NCBI GenBank assembly: GCA_035041965.1
Contig: JAPYMA010002791.1
Span: forward strand, 43,589-107,588
From: Anisakis pegreffii
Taxonomy: Eukaryota > Nematoda > Chromadorea > Rhabditida > Anisakidae
Reading direction: 5' to 3'
DNA: 64,000 bases
Each line of letters opens with the position of its first letter. Position 1 is the first letter of the stretch. The notes beneath the pieces are model-generated. The model ran no database searches, was not told where the DNA came from, and saw nothing but the letters and a program-made list of their open reading frames with translations. Positions 1 through 13,800 of the stretch are shown piece by piece. Made by a program: the position numbers and the translations under genes.

Positions 1-3000
1 AAGATAAAATCGGAATATGAAATAGATTGTAGTCGATCAGATCACACACAAATGAGATCATTCATGTTGTTATCGCTGTAAACTGTCAAGCTGAGTTTGC
101 ATTCGGAATAATGATTTACAAAATGGTTATGGCTTTTGAGAAGGAATTGCGTTTAAACGAGCGAGAAATTGGGCAGAAACGACGAAGAACTGTACTGTAC
201 ACTAATCAAATTTGATTTTTTGCAAGATTAGTTTTCGCAGAAAAGCATGATGAATGTACTGCTGATTTCAGAGAATTTCATTTCAGACTTACTGTGTAAT
301 GCCGATAATTGTAATAATATTGTAATGTTACTGTTTTGTATTATTGATGTTGTGCGGATGGATCAGTGAAAATGCTACGCAAACAGTCTAGTACGGACAC
401 ATCGAATCGAGTCGGGTTGAGGACGTTGTGTAAAAGTCTAACAGATCAGACGGAACCGATCTCATGAGTTTTGCTGCTGATGCTACTGATGGTGCTGTAA
501 AAATTTGCAGTTTTCGTCGCATCTTTCCAGTCATTCATTGAAATTTATTATCAATCGTCGACGACTGTCGTTCATTTCTTCACAACTCATTCTTCAAACT
601 CATTCCTAACAAGCGCTTCGTCTTTTTTTCCGTCACCATTTTGAATCCAAGAAATTTTTCGTCGTTTGTTGATAACAAATTGCACAGTTTCGCAGGAATC
701 GCGTTTGATGGTGGCGTTCATTTTTCATGATTGTGCTCGCTCATGGAACATGATTGATTCTCATCGCCACGGATTGAGCATTTTTGCCGTTCTTTTGCAC
801 TTCTCCTAAATTGTTTGTGCTTGCTGATGCAAATAAAAATTTCTTTTATTTTTTCTTGATTTTCTGACTGCAGTCGTCGCATATACCACACAAATATAGA
901 AATGAACAGCGATGTAATGGTGACCGTTGTATGTGTGCAGTTGAAGTGTTGCTTCATCAAGTGAACATTCATTCATGTGAACATACAGCATGAACACTCT
1001 AAAGAGGATCGATCACCACAAAGCTGCACAAACACATAATCCATCCGTTTCGTTGAACGAATGCTAACAATCAGCACATTCACCTGGTGGGTTCATCTAT
1101 TGGTGAATGATCACCAGTGCCAGACGATAGCCAAACTTTTGCTTAGCAGAGGTGATGGGATCCAATCTCACTATCAGACACTTTCATTAATAACTGCTCC
1201 ACTGAAAATTCTAGTTGTAAGGTGATCCGCAGTCAAATACCACTGAGAACATTTACATGAGATAATCAAGGATTCAACTTATAACTGAGGCAATACACTG
1301 ACATCGACAGATTCCTATGAACCAGATAAGATTTTGCTCCTCTATGCAATCGATACGAATGATCGAAATCAAATACGGTCAGTAGATCAAAACACCAGAA
1401 GTACAATTTTTGCTAAATATGCATGTGCGCAGTGAATTTGATACGATTCTCAAGATTCTCACTTGGCAACTCAGCTTTAGAGAATGTTAATGATAAGACC
1501 GTTGAGTTACTCGATTGAATACTCTGATTTTCGGCACTTTGTTTCGCATAGTGAGTGGTGGAATTTTCTCACAGAACGAATCTCTCATCAAAAACGAATT
1601 CGACAAATCGACGAAAATTCCATTGTGATCATTAAAAATCGACATTGGTAATCAATTTCAATTAGCAATTTGAAATCGAATGAATATTGTGATTTTGTTG
1701 AGGGAGAGAAAAGTTTTGAGAGAAGTTTCGAAGGAATGTTGCATACGAGCAAATGCCGTATTGAAACGTATGCGTCAGCATTCTTTTGTTTAATTAGTGG
1801 TCGCATTCTTGAAAGGAGGACGATGAGAGAGGTGCTTCTATAAAAACGCAATTTAACGAAACGTTTGCAATGTCAAAATGTTGAGCTGCTGAAAAAAAAA
1901 TAACACAGACCGAAAGGTATTTTAATAAGATTTTGTCTTCTTTTTCACACTCTCTTTGTTTTTCTCATCCAATAAGTTCCAAAAAAGATAATTCAATAAC
2001 AGTTGAATGCAGGTTAGGAACCGCACCCTAAACTGAATCAACTGAGAATTTGTGCTCGTTTAGAACAACTGAATCATTACTTTGTGTTGCCGCCGGAAAA
2101 TTCTTCCAATAATTCGGATTATATTTATAAAACCATATTAGAGGAGAAACAACATCTATTGCGATCTATTTGCATTGTTTTGTTGGAAAAATCAGACCAT
2201 CTCATTGGTTCAATGATGATCATACTACGGTAGGGATGAATCCCTATGATTATATCGAGTTTCATTCTTTCGCGAAGAATGAGGAGAGAAAGCTGATTCG
2301 TTGAATTGTGATGATGAAGAAACGGGAAGTTGGCGAATTTCGAACAATGATTCATTGAGTCTGATTGAGCGACGGGTAATGTTTCGGGTTTACGAAATAG
2401 TTTTGTTGGTTGAATTTGCAGTGAAAAATGCACAGGACTCGAATTGTTTTGAAAAATCATCAGACATCTATGCATTCCTCAGATGAATGTCTGAAAGCGG
2501 TTACGATTTCAGCACTCAAAGTCACTTGAAATTATAGAAACATTCCGATTGACATCATCAACTCGTATTTGCCGTATATCTCGTTTGTATAGAGCTTCGA
2601 TCATGTTTGCGATCAAAATCTAACCAGCAAACACTTTGACAGTAATCTTTCAATAGCTCGATTTTTCTTTACTCATCACTTGCACCTTAAGAGTTGTTTC
2701 ATTCAGCCTTCTACGTTGAATATTACCCCGCAATCAGACTCAAAACCCTTACAGTCAGCTGTATCGATGCAACAACTATGAACAAAAGTTTATGATAAGT
2801 ATGAACAAAGTGATCACTGAAGTGCACTCCAATTTCGGTCTCAATTAATGCCGACCGAATCTCACCATCGAATTAGGCTCCTCAATTGCTGTACAGTGTG
2901 TGATATGGAATGTACATTCACGTACACAAAATACGTTCATGAGTTGTCATTAAGAACAACAACTTGTTTAGAAATTTTATGGTGTAGCATCAGTATACAT

Positions 3001-6000
3001 TTCTATTATTGTCATCACTCTAGAGTATCATCAGCCCATTCGTTTCGATAACACCAACGGAAACGCCAATACAAGAGACAAATAGAAACGTCTCATTCCG
3101 AATATAAATAAGCTGAATTTAATAATGTGCAATAATGTGCATTCCGTCATTTTCCGGTCGTTCCATAAGTGAATTCCCAGGAAACAACCACACCCTTTTG
3201 GTGTGGCTGATAATAGACACTTTCTGAAAAAGCCATTGAAATGCTCATTCATTGAAACAGCAATGGAATGGCAAACTTAAAGAAGACGAATCGTTTTGAA
3301 GTGAACAATAATTGATGGGTTAAAATATCACAAGCGAATTGTTGTTGTTGTTATGCATTTACCTCATTGAGTGGATGTGGCACTAGTGTGAACATGCCAT
3401 GCATATGTAGTTGAAGAAATTCAATGAATAACGAAAGAACAATTCACCGAGTAATCAAACAATGCCTGTGTAATAACGCATTTCCCCTCGACAACGAACC
3501 TGCATGATTTTCTGGTACTAACAATAATTTTCTGATAGTGTTTCCGACTGTATTCAAAGACAGTCAACTGTTACTAAGCAAATCTGAGAATACTCATAGC
3601 GCGAACATGATCAACATCTGACAATGAGAATCTTTGACTGCTCAACCCAAACATCAAACGCAGAGTGTGCCGGTGTGTTCAAACCGCTTAGCTATAAGAA
3701 GTATATTCCGAAATTCAGCTACATCTTAAAATGACAGCATAATTCACCGACAACATATATGCCTGATACTGTGTAACGCTTTGAATTGGATCATGCAAAT
3801 AAAGTTGGCTATTGCTGGGCAAACTTGATTGTGAGGATATAATTTTTGAACGTGCTACTTCTGCGAATCCTTATCAGTCAACCTAGACAAAGATCACATA
3901 GAGATCAATATGTTCAAATCGCTCGGTTGTAATTATATCTTCCGAAATTTAGCTATTTATTTGGAACTGAGCAAACAATTTCGTTGAGAACGGTAATTCA
4001 GATATTGCTGGTATGAGGTAAAATCTGCATAATGAATATAATACAATAGCACTGGAACAGAGCATTTCTGAAGCAGTATAAGGAAGTCATCATTGTAAGT
4101 GTGTTCATAATAGATGTGATCAATTTATAATGCGTGTGATCATTAGAACCAGTTTATTTCTGATATATGTGATAAGAAGTTACTGATTAATTAGGAATAC
4201 GACCTCAAACTTACAGTCTTCAACGAACCATCCACATTGCACCCAACTTTTACCTGTGTTCTTTGACGAACTGTCTTAGCTGTTTCTTGAGCTTCGTTAT
4301 TGAGGTGAGATGAGAAGATTAACAGCAAAATAATGACAATACAATAATAATTAAAGAAACATTTTATTCAATTAGTAAATTTTTGAAGAAGTTTACATAT
4401 TTTCATTCATTTATGCATCATCCATCCATCTATCCAATCCAATCGTCGTTCGTTCATGGAAATTTGATCAGATTACTCTAACTAAATCAGCACATTATCA
4501 ATTCAATATTGCCATATAAAGAAACAATAATATGTCCCTTCAAAATGCTGTGCTCATTAAGAAACTTTTATTCGAAATAGAGCAAATACGAGCGAAAAAC
4601 AAATTTACGCTGATCTAATCTTTGAGTGTCATCTTAACATTCATCTCATACATCCACTCCAGACATTTTTCCAGTTTCATTTCGATCCATTTTGAGCGAA
4701 AAGGGTAAACTTTTTTCTCCAGAAGTTAATACAAAAAAAAATACAAAATAACATTCAAAGAACAACAAATAACACATGTTCACACAAATCAAACTATTAA
4801 AACATTTATTTGACGAATAAAGAATTTTGTTAATATAAATAAATGATTTAAGAAACGACAACAATGAGATAATTTGATTTAACGATGTGTAAGCAATATA
4901 CCAACGCGTGTATACTTGTGGATCATCACCAACACGAAAATCCTCCATTCATAACTCTCCAAAGGGTAACATTTTAGTCGAAGAGGGAAGAAACTGCTGA
5001 ATTCGTGATAAACAAATGTGACTATGTACTAAGGGAATCAGAATGCTAACGTGAGAGCAATTCTTGTGATGTTCATACTATCCATTCGATCCCAAGTAGA
5101 AATGGAAACCTAGCGAAGCCATCCATCTCACATCACTAGTAAAATTAGAAACAAGTTCATTCATGCAAGACGGAGCTTTGAATCCGAGAGAACCTCAACA
5201 GAATGTGATTGTCCAAAGAATGAATCAGAGAACAATTGCGACTGATAGGTTTAGTAGGCAGTTAGCTTTACGAATTATAACGTCAGATCTTCTCCACACG
5301 TCGGTCGGATTGATTCGTTTGCTTCTCAAAATGAAAATCGTTCCAAATGCACAAAGGAAAAACAAAACGAAACTGAAAATAATGAAAACTACTGGAAAAT
5401 GAACATTGAACAGACGATGACGATGGAATACATATAATTAATTTTTGAAAAAAAAGTAATCGTAATAATAGTAATGATTATAGGCATATAACAAAAGTAA
5501 TATGAATAATGATGTTGATCATGAAAATAATACTATGATAGTGTTGTTACAATAAGAAGACTGAGAATAGTGTTCATAAGAGTACAATTTTCAAAACAGC
5601 AAATTGGACGAAAACGAAATTGAATATTCAATATTCATTGCTTATGACAATTGAAATGAACAAAATTTATTGCGAAAAAAAACAAAAAATATTTGTAAAA
5701 TATCATATCAAAAAAAAACTAAAACTTTCATATAATGTGTCCTCTCATATTAAGAAAATCAACAAAACCAATTGACTCAGTCACCATATCAATAACATTT
5801 CTCGCAAAAAAACGTTTTAAAGATCTACTCAAATCTCAATCTTCCGAAAACCACTTCAACAAAGATGCAATGTTTTAACTTACTATCAGAATGGAACATT
5901 CCCATCTTACATGATGCAAATACCACAAGACTGCAAAAAAATCATATCACTCATTTTCACTCATTTTCTCAAGGTACTATAAAAGATTCAACGACTACAG

Positions 6001-6950
6001 ATACATCCGAAGGAACACTTCGCTTTCAGTAACTGCTGTTCAGTCCATCAAAAAGTCGACTTCAAAAGTTACCTCGACCAGCAATCTCATTCATCTTCAA
6101 CCTAACAAAGTATCATCTTACTATCGAAAACAACAAAACCAATAACAGTACGAAACGCCAGAATGCGTATATATCGCATTATAAATGACTGATAGCATCT
6201 GACTGCAGAATGGTTACAATAATTATAATGATAACGATATCATACTGACGTCAAGAAGTGTATGTCAAGGATATTGAGCCAGATACACGTGTGTGTGATA
6301 AATCATAGAGCATGCATATGGTCAGCAGATATAAACGACAACATATATCCACAATCCATAGCGATAACATTATCATTAATATTATTACTATTATCATTAA
6401 ACGAGTTGTTCAGAATCAGGATTATAGAGTGAGAAACACGATGGATGCATGGATATATGATGTTCTAAGCATTAATGTTGCTCTTTTCTGTTGCATCAAC
6501 CTTTGTTTGTTCCTTCCTCTCTTTCTTCACATCTGAAATTAATCCAAGTTCGAGATGAGATCGAAGTCGTTTGATTGCTTTTTGAAAAGACACAACACCT
6601 TAACTGATTCATTTATATGTCAGCGTGAGACGTTTACATTTAGCGATCGGTGAAAAAATATTAACGTTACAAGTGCTCTCAGTAGTCTCATCGTTCTTGT
6701 CGAGTCGAATTAAGCGATAAAACAGTGATACGGATTAAAGCTAGGGTAATTCTTAAGCAGAACGAACGAACATAGCGCAGAGAATACTCTTAGAGCGTAA
6801 AGTTTATCTTTCACTCTTTCACACTCCAGATTGCATCGTCTTAAGGCTAGAATTGCGATAGTCGCATATCCTATTCGACGATTACAAATGGCGATTTGTT
6901 AACGGGTATGCTTTTATGTGTGTACTTCACCATTGTTATCACCACTGTCA

Positions 6951-6975
6951 TATTATTATTATTATTATTATTATT
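6951..6975. repeat. (ATT)n microsatellite
   Basis: About eight uninterrupted ATT units. Confidence 0.9.
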
Positions 6976-8413
6976 GCTATGATATTTTGATTCGCGTTGC
7001 TAGTGATAAGAGAACGTTTCGTTCAAAACAAATTATAATTTATTCAAAAAAGATGTCCATCACATACGACATACATACATACACACATACATATGTACGT
7101 AGTTAGGTAATTATCAAACAAAAAATGTTTCTCAGCAGTAAATGCCTTTACAAAGAATTTGCAAAGAAGAAGAAATGTGTGGTTTTGTTTGACTTTTTTT
7201 AAAAAATTAAACTCTAAAATCACCAACGAACACATTTCTCCGTTGTCACACGTTCAAACATTCGTAACGCTTATCGGTCGGTAATGATAGAGCAAGCAGC
7301 AATTTTGCCAGTGATCTCCTGCCTCCTTACATAAACCCACATACAACACAGAGTGCTTGAGAACAATTCAAATTAATATCACATATTTTGCAATATATTA
7401 TATTAATTTGTTACGAGTTATCACTTCCGTTCAACTACTCTTTCTCAAGAATAATTTTGGCTAGCAACTAAATGAATTCAAAGTGTGCCACATCATTACC
7501 TTATATTCATTTCATATTATGTGCTCAATATATTTTCAACAGCTCTATTTGTTGTTAATAACGTCGAGAAACAGCGAGTATACATGACCATCGTCTGGTC
7601 GGAAGATCATCATGGCTGGGGGTTTCCTACACATATCTGTGGTACGCATAAAACGCACTAAAAGCATCATCATTCTACGAAAATGACCAATTTTTGCTTC
7701 AGATCTATCTCTCTGCGGAATCTCCGCATCCCCCCAGACAATGTTTGTCTAAAGTCAGTTCGTTTAATTCAAAACACCCAAATTTTAACAACTCGGTAAG
7801 TTGATCAAAAGAATCTCCCTCGTGTATTCTTCCCAACATGGAACGTTACACAACGAATAGCAGCAGCAGTATCAATTAACAACAAATAATATCATTAATT
7901 TGTTTCGAGTGGTCATTTCAAGTCAAGTACCCGTTCTTGAAGCGTCTGCGTGCTCGATTACGAGAAGATATCTCTTATCACCTACTAAAATCCCTTACAT
8001 CCGTGCTCGATATCCCTCACTACGAATGCACACTTAAACAAAACTCAATAATACTATCCATGTTTATCACATAACGATTCTCCAAAAATCTTACAAAATT
8101 GGATCTTTTCAAGTTTTTGATGATTAGATAATTCGTTAAGCTCAATCCCAAACAATCCTGATCTCGTTGAATATTTCCTAAGAACGAAAGATCAATCGTA
8201 TATGATAAATCAGTTATTCACAGTACAGAATGGAATCGATATCGATAAAAGAAGAGCTTTCGAAATCTAACCGCATAATCTATCTCTAAAGTATCATCCA
8301 CCTCCTCAATCAATTCAATAAGTTTTCTCCTTCTCATAACCGAACATTTACAAAATATATCTATTAATCCATCAATCAAGCATTCAATCAATCATATATC
8401 ATATTATTATCAG

Positions 8414-8446
8414 ATCATATCATATCATTTCATATCATATCGTATC
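8414..8446. repeat. imperfect CATAT pentamer repeat
   Basis: Six to seven imperfect copies of a CATAT/CATTT/CGTAT pentamer. Confidence 0.7.
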
Positions 8447-10377
8447 AATAGATCCCTCAACAAATAAGGCACTCTGTTCGGCATACACATTAACGCCTTC
8501 GTTTCGGCATATTCGATTAAAATTATTCGAAACTTAAAAATTATCAGTACTTTTATAATATCAGCATAGCATCTGGATCATTCAATCAATCGGCACTAAA
8601 CTTTCGTGTTGAATTGAAATGATTTTAAGCCAATCGCTATCAAAACCCAAAACTGATATTTGCGTGAAAAGAATGAGACGGGGGGATTTCGAGAACGGAT
8701 TGATTGTTTTGCAGATTGAGTGATGATGATTATGATTAATTTTTTTGGTTTTTGGAAATATAAGATGAAATATCATTTGTTCTCTATGAATTTCATATTA
8801 TATCTCGAACCACTAACAAATAACGATGAATCCAAGTCGAATGCATTCATTACACATGGGCTTAACCACTCCTCGTCAACAAATATGCTGCTACCACTAA
8901 AAGCTGCTTAACAAATCCTTTAAACTCTTCAAATATCAACTCATTTGTTCACATTTATGTTCCTCATCTCTGAAGTTTATTCCTAAAATTCCAGATCTAC
9001 AATTAGCAAAATTTAGATTTGAACTGAACGAACGATTCAAGCGCTATGTTTTGGAATAAGTAAATATTTTACTGAGGTGAAGTTTAGAGTAAAAATGTTA
9101 TGTGTTCAAAGAAACACTGAACTTTTACAGCGCAAACAAATTGCTGAGAATCACCTAAAATGCTGAGAAACTCGACAAAATGAGAGTCAATGCCCATGCG
9201 TGATCGCGATGATAATGTGAGAATGTGATGAGGATAGAAATAAGGTTGGTATATATCTGTGGTTATGAGCATTTTTCAGTTGAAATCTTTCGCAGCAGCG
9301 ACAGCAAACTCTGTTCAAACAAACACCAAATCAACAATTGTCATCAGATTCTCTTCTTCTAGAATTCTTTAGTGTAATCAGTTTTCAAACGATCTACATC
9401 CGAGTTTTTGCAATTACCCAGACAATAAGAATTCCACTCTCGCTGAAAGAGACCAATTTATTCTCTAACTGAAAACTGTGTGGTACTAAGTGGGAACTTT
9501 GTCATTTCTAGCAATTTGAAAACTCATAAATAATTGATCCCCTTTTGTGCTTCTGCTACGGAAATTTTCATTTCTTTCTTCTCAATCGATTAATTCGTCT
9601 TCATTTCAATAAAAAGTTTTCATATTCAATGGGGGCTCATTCAATCATAAGTCTGATCTAGCCCAAATATGATAGAAGAGATTATCTGACATTCCCTTGT
9701 TTTTTGGCATTGTTTAACAGAGTTGCTTTTCCGAATCACATTTTTTCATTTAAAAAAAACACGAAAGAACCAGCAGCTTTGTAAGGACAACAACGACGCA
9801 GTAAAGTTTAAATGCTGCACACATGTGTACGCACAACTATCGAAACCGATAGTCATTCGCCGAACAGATTTTTTTGGGAGTTTCTTTCCAATTGTTTTCG
9901 TATGAAAAACAAAACAAAAAAAGCTCATCAGTGATATGAAACTGCAGTGGAATCGATAGGAAAAGAATGAATGACCAGTATCTGTCCCCTATCCGAAGAA
10001 AAAAATGGCCATTCGGTTGCATCTTGTGTGCAAACATTGCAAAAAAACAATTGAAATTACAACAACAGAACTATCGTCGTTCAGAAATAATCATTATAAT
10101 AACATTAAGAAAAGAGTAATAATTCTTCCTCTGAGAGTTTACTACCGCCAGCCCTAGACCTTTTTTCTCAAGAGTCAGTCTCCGATGAACTAACTGCAAC
10201 GGTAGTAGTGAAGAAATAAATCGACCAAAATAAGGATATTTTTTCAGTGCATCCTATCAAACTAATGCAGCATTTGCTGTATCCACCACACATTTTCAAT
10301 TGATTTTCAATTCTAGATCCTTAAAAAGCACACAACCACGATGAATCGAACCATACTCAATAACAAAACGCAATCAC

Positions 10378-10462
10378 CAAAAATTCAATCCTCTAAATGT
10401 ATCGCTCAAATCAGAGTCAAAACAAGGCTGGATCTAATAGCATAGCATGCTGAAGGGATAGA
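10378..10462. repeat. duplicated copy of ZFR last-intron sequence
   Basis: This segment matches 11218-11297, inside the last intron of the ZFR-like gene, with scattered substitutions and a 5-base insertion. Both start with CAAAAATTCAATC and end with GAAGGGATA, and they lie 840 bp apart in the same orientation. The copy lies downstream of the ZFR stop codon. No second copy of the last exon is visible between it and the gene. Confidence 0.85.
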
Positions 10463-10822
10463 GCTGCGGGCAAAAAACCGAACGTGAACGATAATAATAA
10501 ACAATGGCTGTGTTGAAGAAAGAGAAGGTATTCGAATAGGAACTAACGTCAAAAAAGAATCAACTGAATTCAAAACAAACGAAGAATGAAATAAACAAAT
10601 GAAGAATCAAAAAAGCTAATCATGAAGAATTACTAAAATATTATGATGCTAAGATCATCAATAAAGAATGAAATGAATGAATCGATGAATATGAACTGAC
10701 CCAACGAACGATGCATATTATCACCAACGATTCTGCTGCATATGCATCATTCACTTGTCCAATAATGCGATAACAACCAATCAACAACAACAACAACACT
10801 AATAATATCAAGCAATCAATAA

Positions 10823-13800
10823 CTAACCGATCACTGCCTCATCACCATCCTCATCATTTCCTTTTGTTTCTCCACTCTTCTCGGTGGTTTTGTCCGTGGT
10901 CGCGGTTGTCGTGATACTATCCCGTGGACGTTTTCGATCGTTACTCTTCATGCTCAACGACGCCAACGAAACGGGTTGTTGGTTCGGTGCACCGGCCGAG
11001 TGTTGTTGTGGTTGACGTATGTCGGGCAATCGTTCCACATTCAGCACTTTGTACATCTGATTGAATGCTATCAAACGGAGTGCATGCTGCGAACCGGCCG
11101 TAATGTCCTCTCGTTGCTGGCCACTCAACTCACTCAGCACATCCCGACCGTCTTTCTCGCATGGATCTTTCAGACCGGGACCGCCTGAATTCTTCATTAC
11201 AATACCAAAATTCATTACAAAAATTCAATCGTCTAAATGAATCGCTCAAATCAGAGCCAAAGCAAGTCTGGATTTAATAGCATGTTGAAGGGATACATAA
11301 CATAACACCTGTGCTGCAAAACATTAAACAAAGCAGTACTCACATGAGAACAACACTCCTGACGCGACTGCTTCAAAGACACGACGAACCGCATCACCCG
11401 GTGACAGCGGCGCACCGTGTGATGCTAAAACCTTTTCGACGAACAATTCGATGGCCTGCAATCAACTCAATCAACCTCAGAAAACACTCATCATCACCTA
11501 ATTCTGTCACTGAACAATCCCGTTAAATATCCACCAATAACTGAACAACATAAAAATTCCCCAGTTCTGCAACAAAACTGATCATCCGGCAGTGTATTGT
11601 GAACAAAAAAATCTTCTCACCCATGTGGAAAGCGGTTGCCATGCAGGAACACGTTGACGAATATCACGGAAAATGCGTAGTGTAATGCAGGCTGATTGAA
11701 GACTTGCGCACCTTGCCTTCAATACACAACTTGTAATCACAATTTCTGAATTGCAATCCACAAGCAATTTCTGTCAAGTCACTCTTACAAGATCAATCAA
11801 ATAAAATACTGCTTTGTATCAAAATCTACAACTATAAGAACCGCTATCAGCGCCTTCTAAAGTCGTCCATTAATGGATAACTAAAATAAACAATGCACAC
11901 CTCAAACCATTTCGCGTGTCTCAGTTCAGCCAATGCCTCAAGGCAGGGTCCTTTCGGCAGGGGATCCTTAACCACTGCCTGCTCTTGCTGCTTATCACCA
12001 TCACCTTCTGGCTTCATTTCATCATCTATTCAATTCAATGTTTTTATTCATCAATACAAATGCCACTTGCACATTCCAATACATCTTCTATTCTCATCAT
12101 AATCACGTTGTCTCGTATCATAGAACAAAAATTTCAAATTTTTTTGAATGATCTCAAATTTCAGTTTTTCACAGAAAAGAGGAACGAAACTCAAATGAGA
12201 CATATGACATGGGTTGGGACGTACCTTGATCTTTGCGAAGTGTTACAGATGAGAGAAGAATACGGCAAATGATATCATTATCAGCTTGCTTCACTAATAT
12301 CGAACTCTCTTCTGGTTTTTCCAGCACTGTCACAATGTCATTTTCGCCTTTCTGCAAACAAACCAACCAAAATTCATTCAATACTCAAATATTTCATCTT
12401 AATTCCAATCACTCAAAACGAATCAATCACACTGTTCCACCACCACCATCTTTCAATAAATATTCTCATCTCCAATAAGAAAATATCGCCACCATTACAC
12501 AACCAATCAAATTCATTCAAACTCAACAAACCTTGAAATGATCCGGTAAACACTTCGCTACTTGTGAAAGCAACGTACGTGTTGGTGGTTGTGAACACAG
12601 CACCACCAATTGCACCTGAAAATGCAAAAGAAACCCTCAAAATTTACTCTCTCTTGAAACATTTCAATCAATCAACAAACACAATTTCTCAATTCAATTC
12701 GTTGCGCAATAATCCACCTACCCACCGAATCACACCAACTCGCCCTAACCTCTGAACAAAACTAACAAAACTGACCACAAACAAACCTAACAGAGAACAT
12801 AATCAATTTTACAAAACATGCGAACAAAAAATCACAATCTAAAACACTCCCTTAAAACAACTCAAAACCCAACTTACTCAAAATCGGAGAAAATCTCCGT
12901 AATAAAACAAACAACAACTCACCTCTTTATCACTTTTAATCAGCAATCCTTTTGCCAGCAGTCCCACTCTCATAACGCCTTTCAGCAATCGATCACGTTG
13001 GAACATTCCACCACCACCGGCTCCCGGTCCACCCAATCCATTTGCCTCATTCGCTGTCGAAGTCTCTTGCTTGACTACCGTAGAATCAGCACCTTGTGCT
13101 GTTCCTTCGCCTTCTTGTTTGACCACTGCAGTGCCTGACGCTGGCACAGTGCATGCTGCTACTCCAACTTCTGCTTTCTTCTCCCTATAGCATTTTTTTT
13201 TCTTATTCATGAACATAAACGCCTATCAACACATTAAATAACAATAATAACATTGATTAAAATAAATCCACAGAACATATTAACGAATCTACTTTGCAGC
13301 GAACTGATCCGATACGCCTTTGAGTGCTTCTTTAATCATCGACACCAACTTCTCAATTGCGTTCGTTTGCATCTCATCCGGATATATCTAAAATACAAAC
13401 AATATCATTCACCATACATCATTTCATCGATCAGAGCCAATCGTCGAATACAAATCGAAAACAAAACCAAACAAATAACACAACAACGAACCTGTTTATG
13501 CTTGGCCATCACATGTCTATCTTCAGAGGTTTCCACTCGCCTTCCCGGATCCATCATTCCGAACCATGGACGTTGTTGGGTTGGTGGTGTGAAATGCTGG
13601 AACATCAACGGTTGTGGAGGACCGAATGGACGTGGAGCTGTCCTGCAACAACCCTTATTTATTACACAATCTTATTCAAATCACATTCAGCAGCTCACTC
13701 AAATTTACTACACAATCTCAAATTCGAAATGCATTGAAAATATTCACAATTCAAAAGTTTACAATCAGCGAACAACTTCAAAACGTAAACACAATTAAAC

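Larger units (their letters stand above)
1..10377. other. gene-poor region, no gene recognised
   Basis: No exon chain, conserved protein motif or structured RNA was recognised on either strand. Open frames here are short (116 codons at most, at 2125-2475 on the minus strand), AT-rich and without similarity that I recognise. Small simple repeats occur: an ATT run at 6951-6975 and a CATAT-type run at 8414-8446. The region could hold noncoding exons or regulatory DNA that cannot be seen by eye. Confidence 0.5.

Noticed and set aside
2125..2475. 116-codon minus-strand frame
   Set aside because: No recognisable similarity and no neighbouring exon in phase; chance length is plausible in 64 kb.
10976..11188. 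Plus-strand open frame opposite the ZFR last exon
   Set aside because: Shadow of a well-supported minus-strand coding exon.
13253..13798. 181-codon plus-strand open frame
   Set aside because: It runs antisense across ZFR exons 12 and 13 and introns with no similarity, while the minus-strand exon chain is strongly supported.
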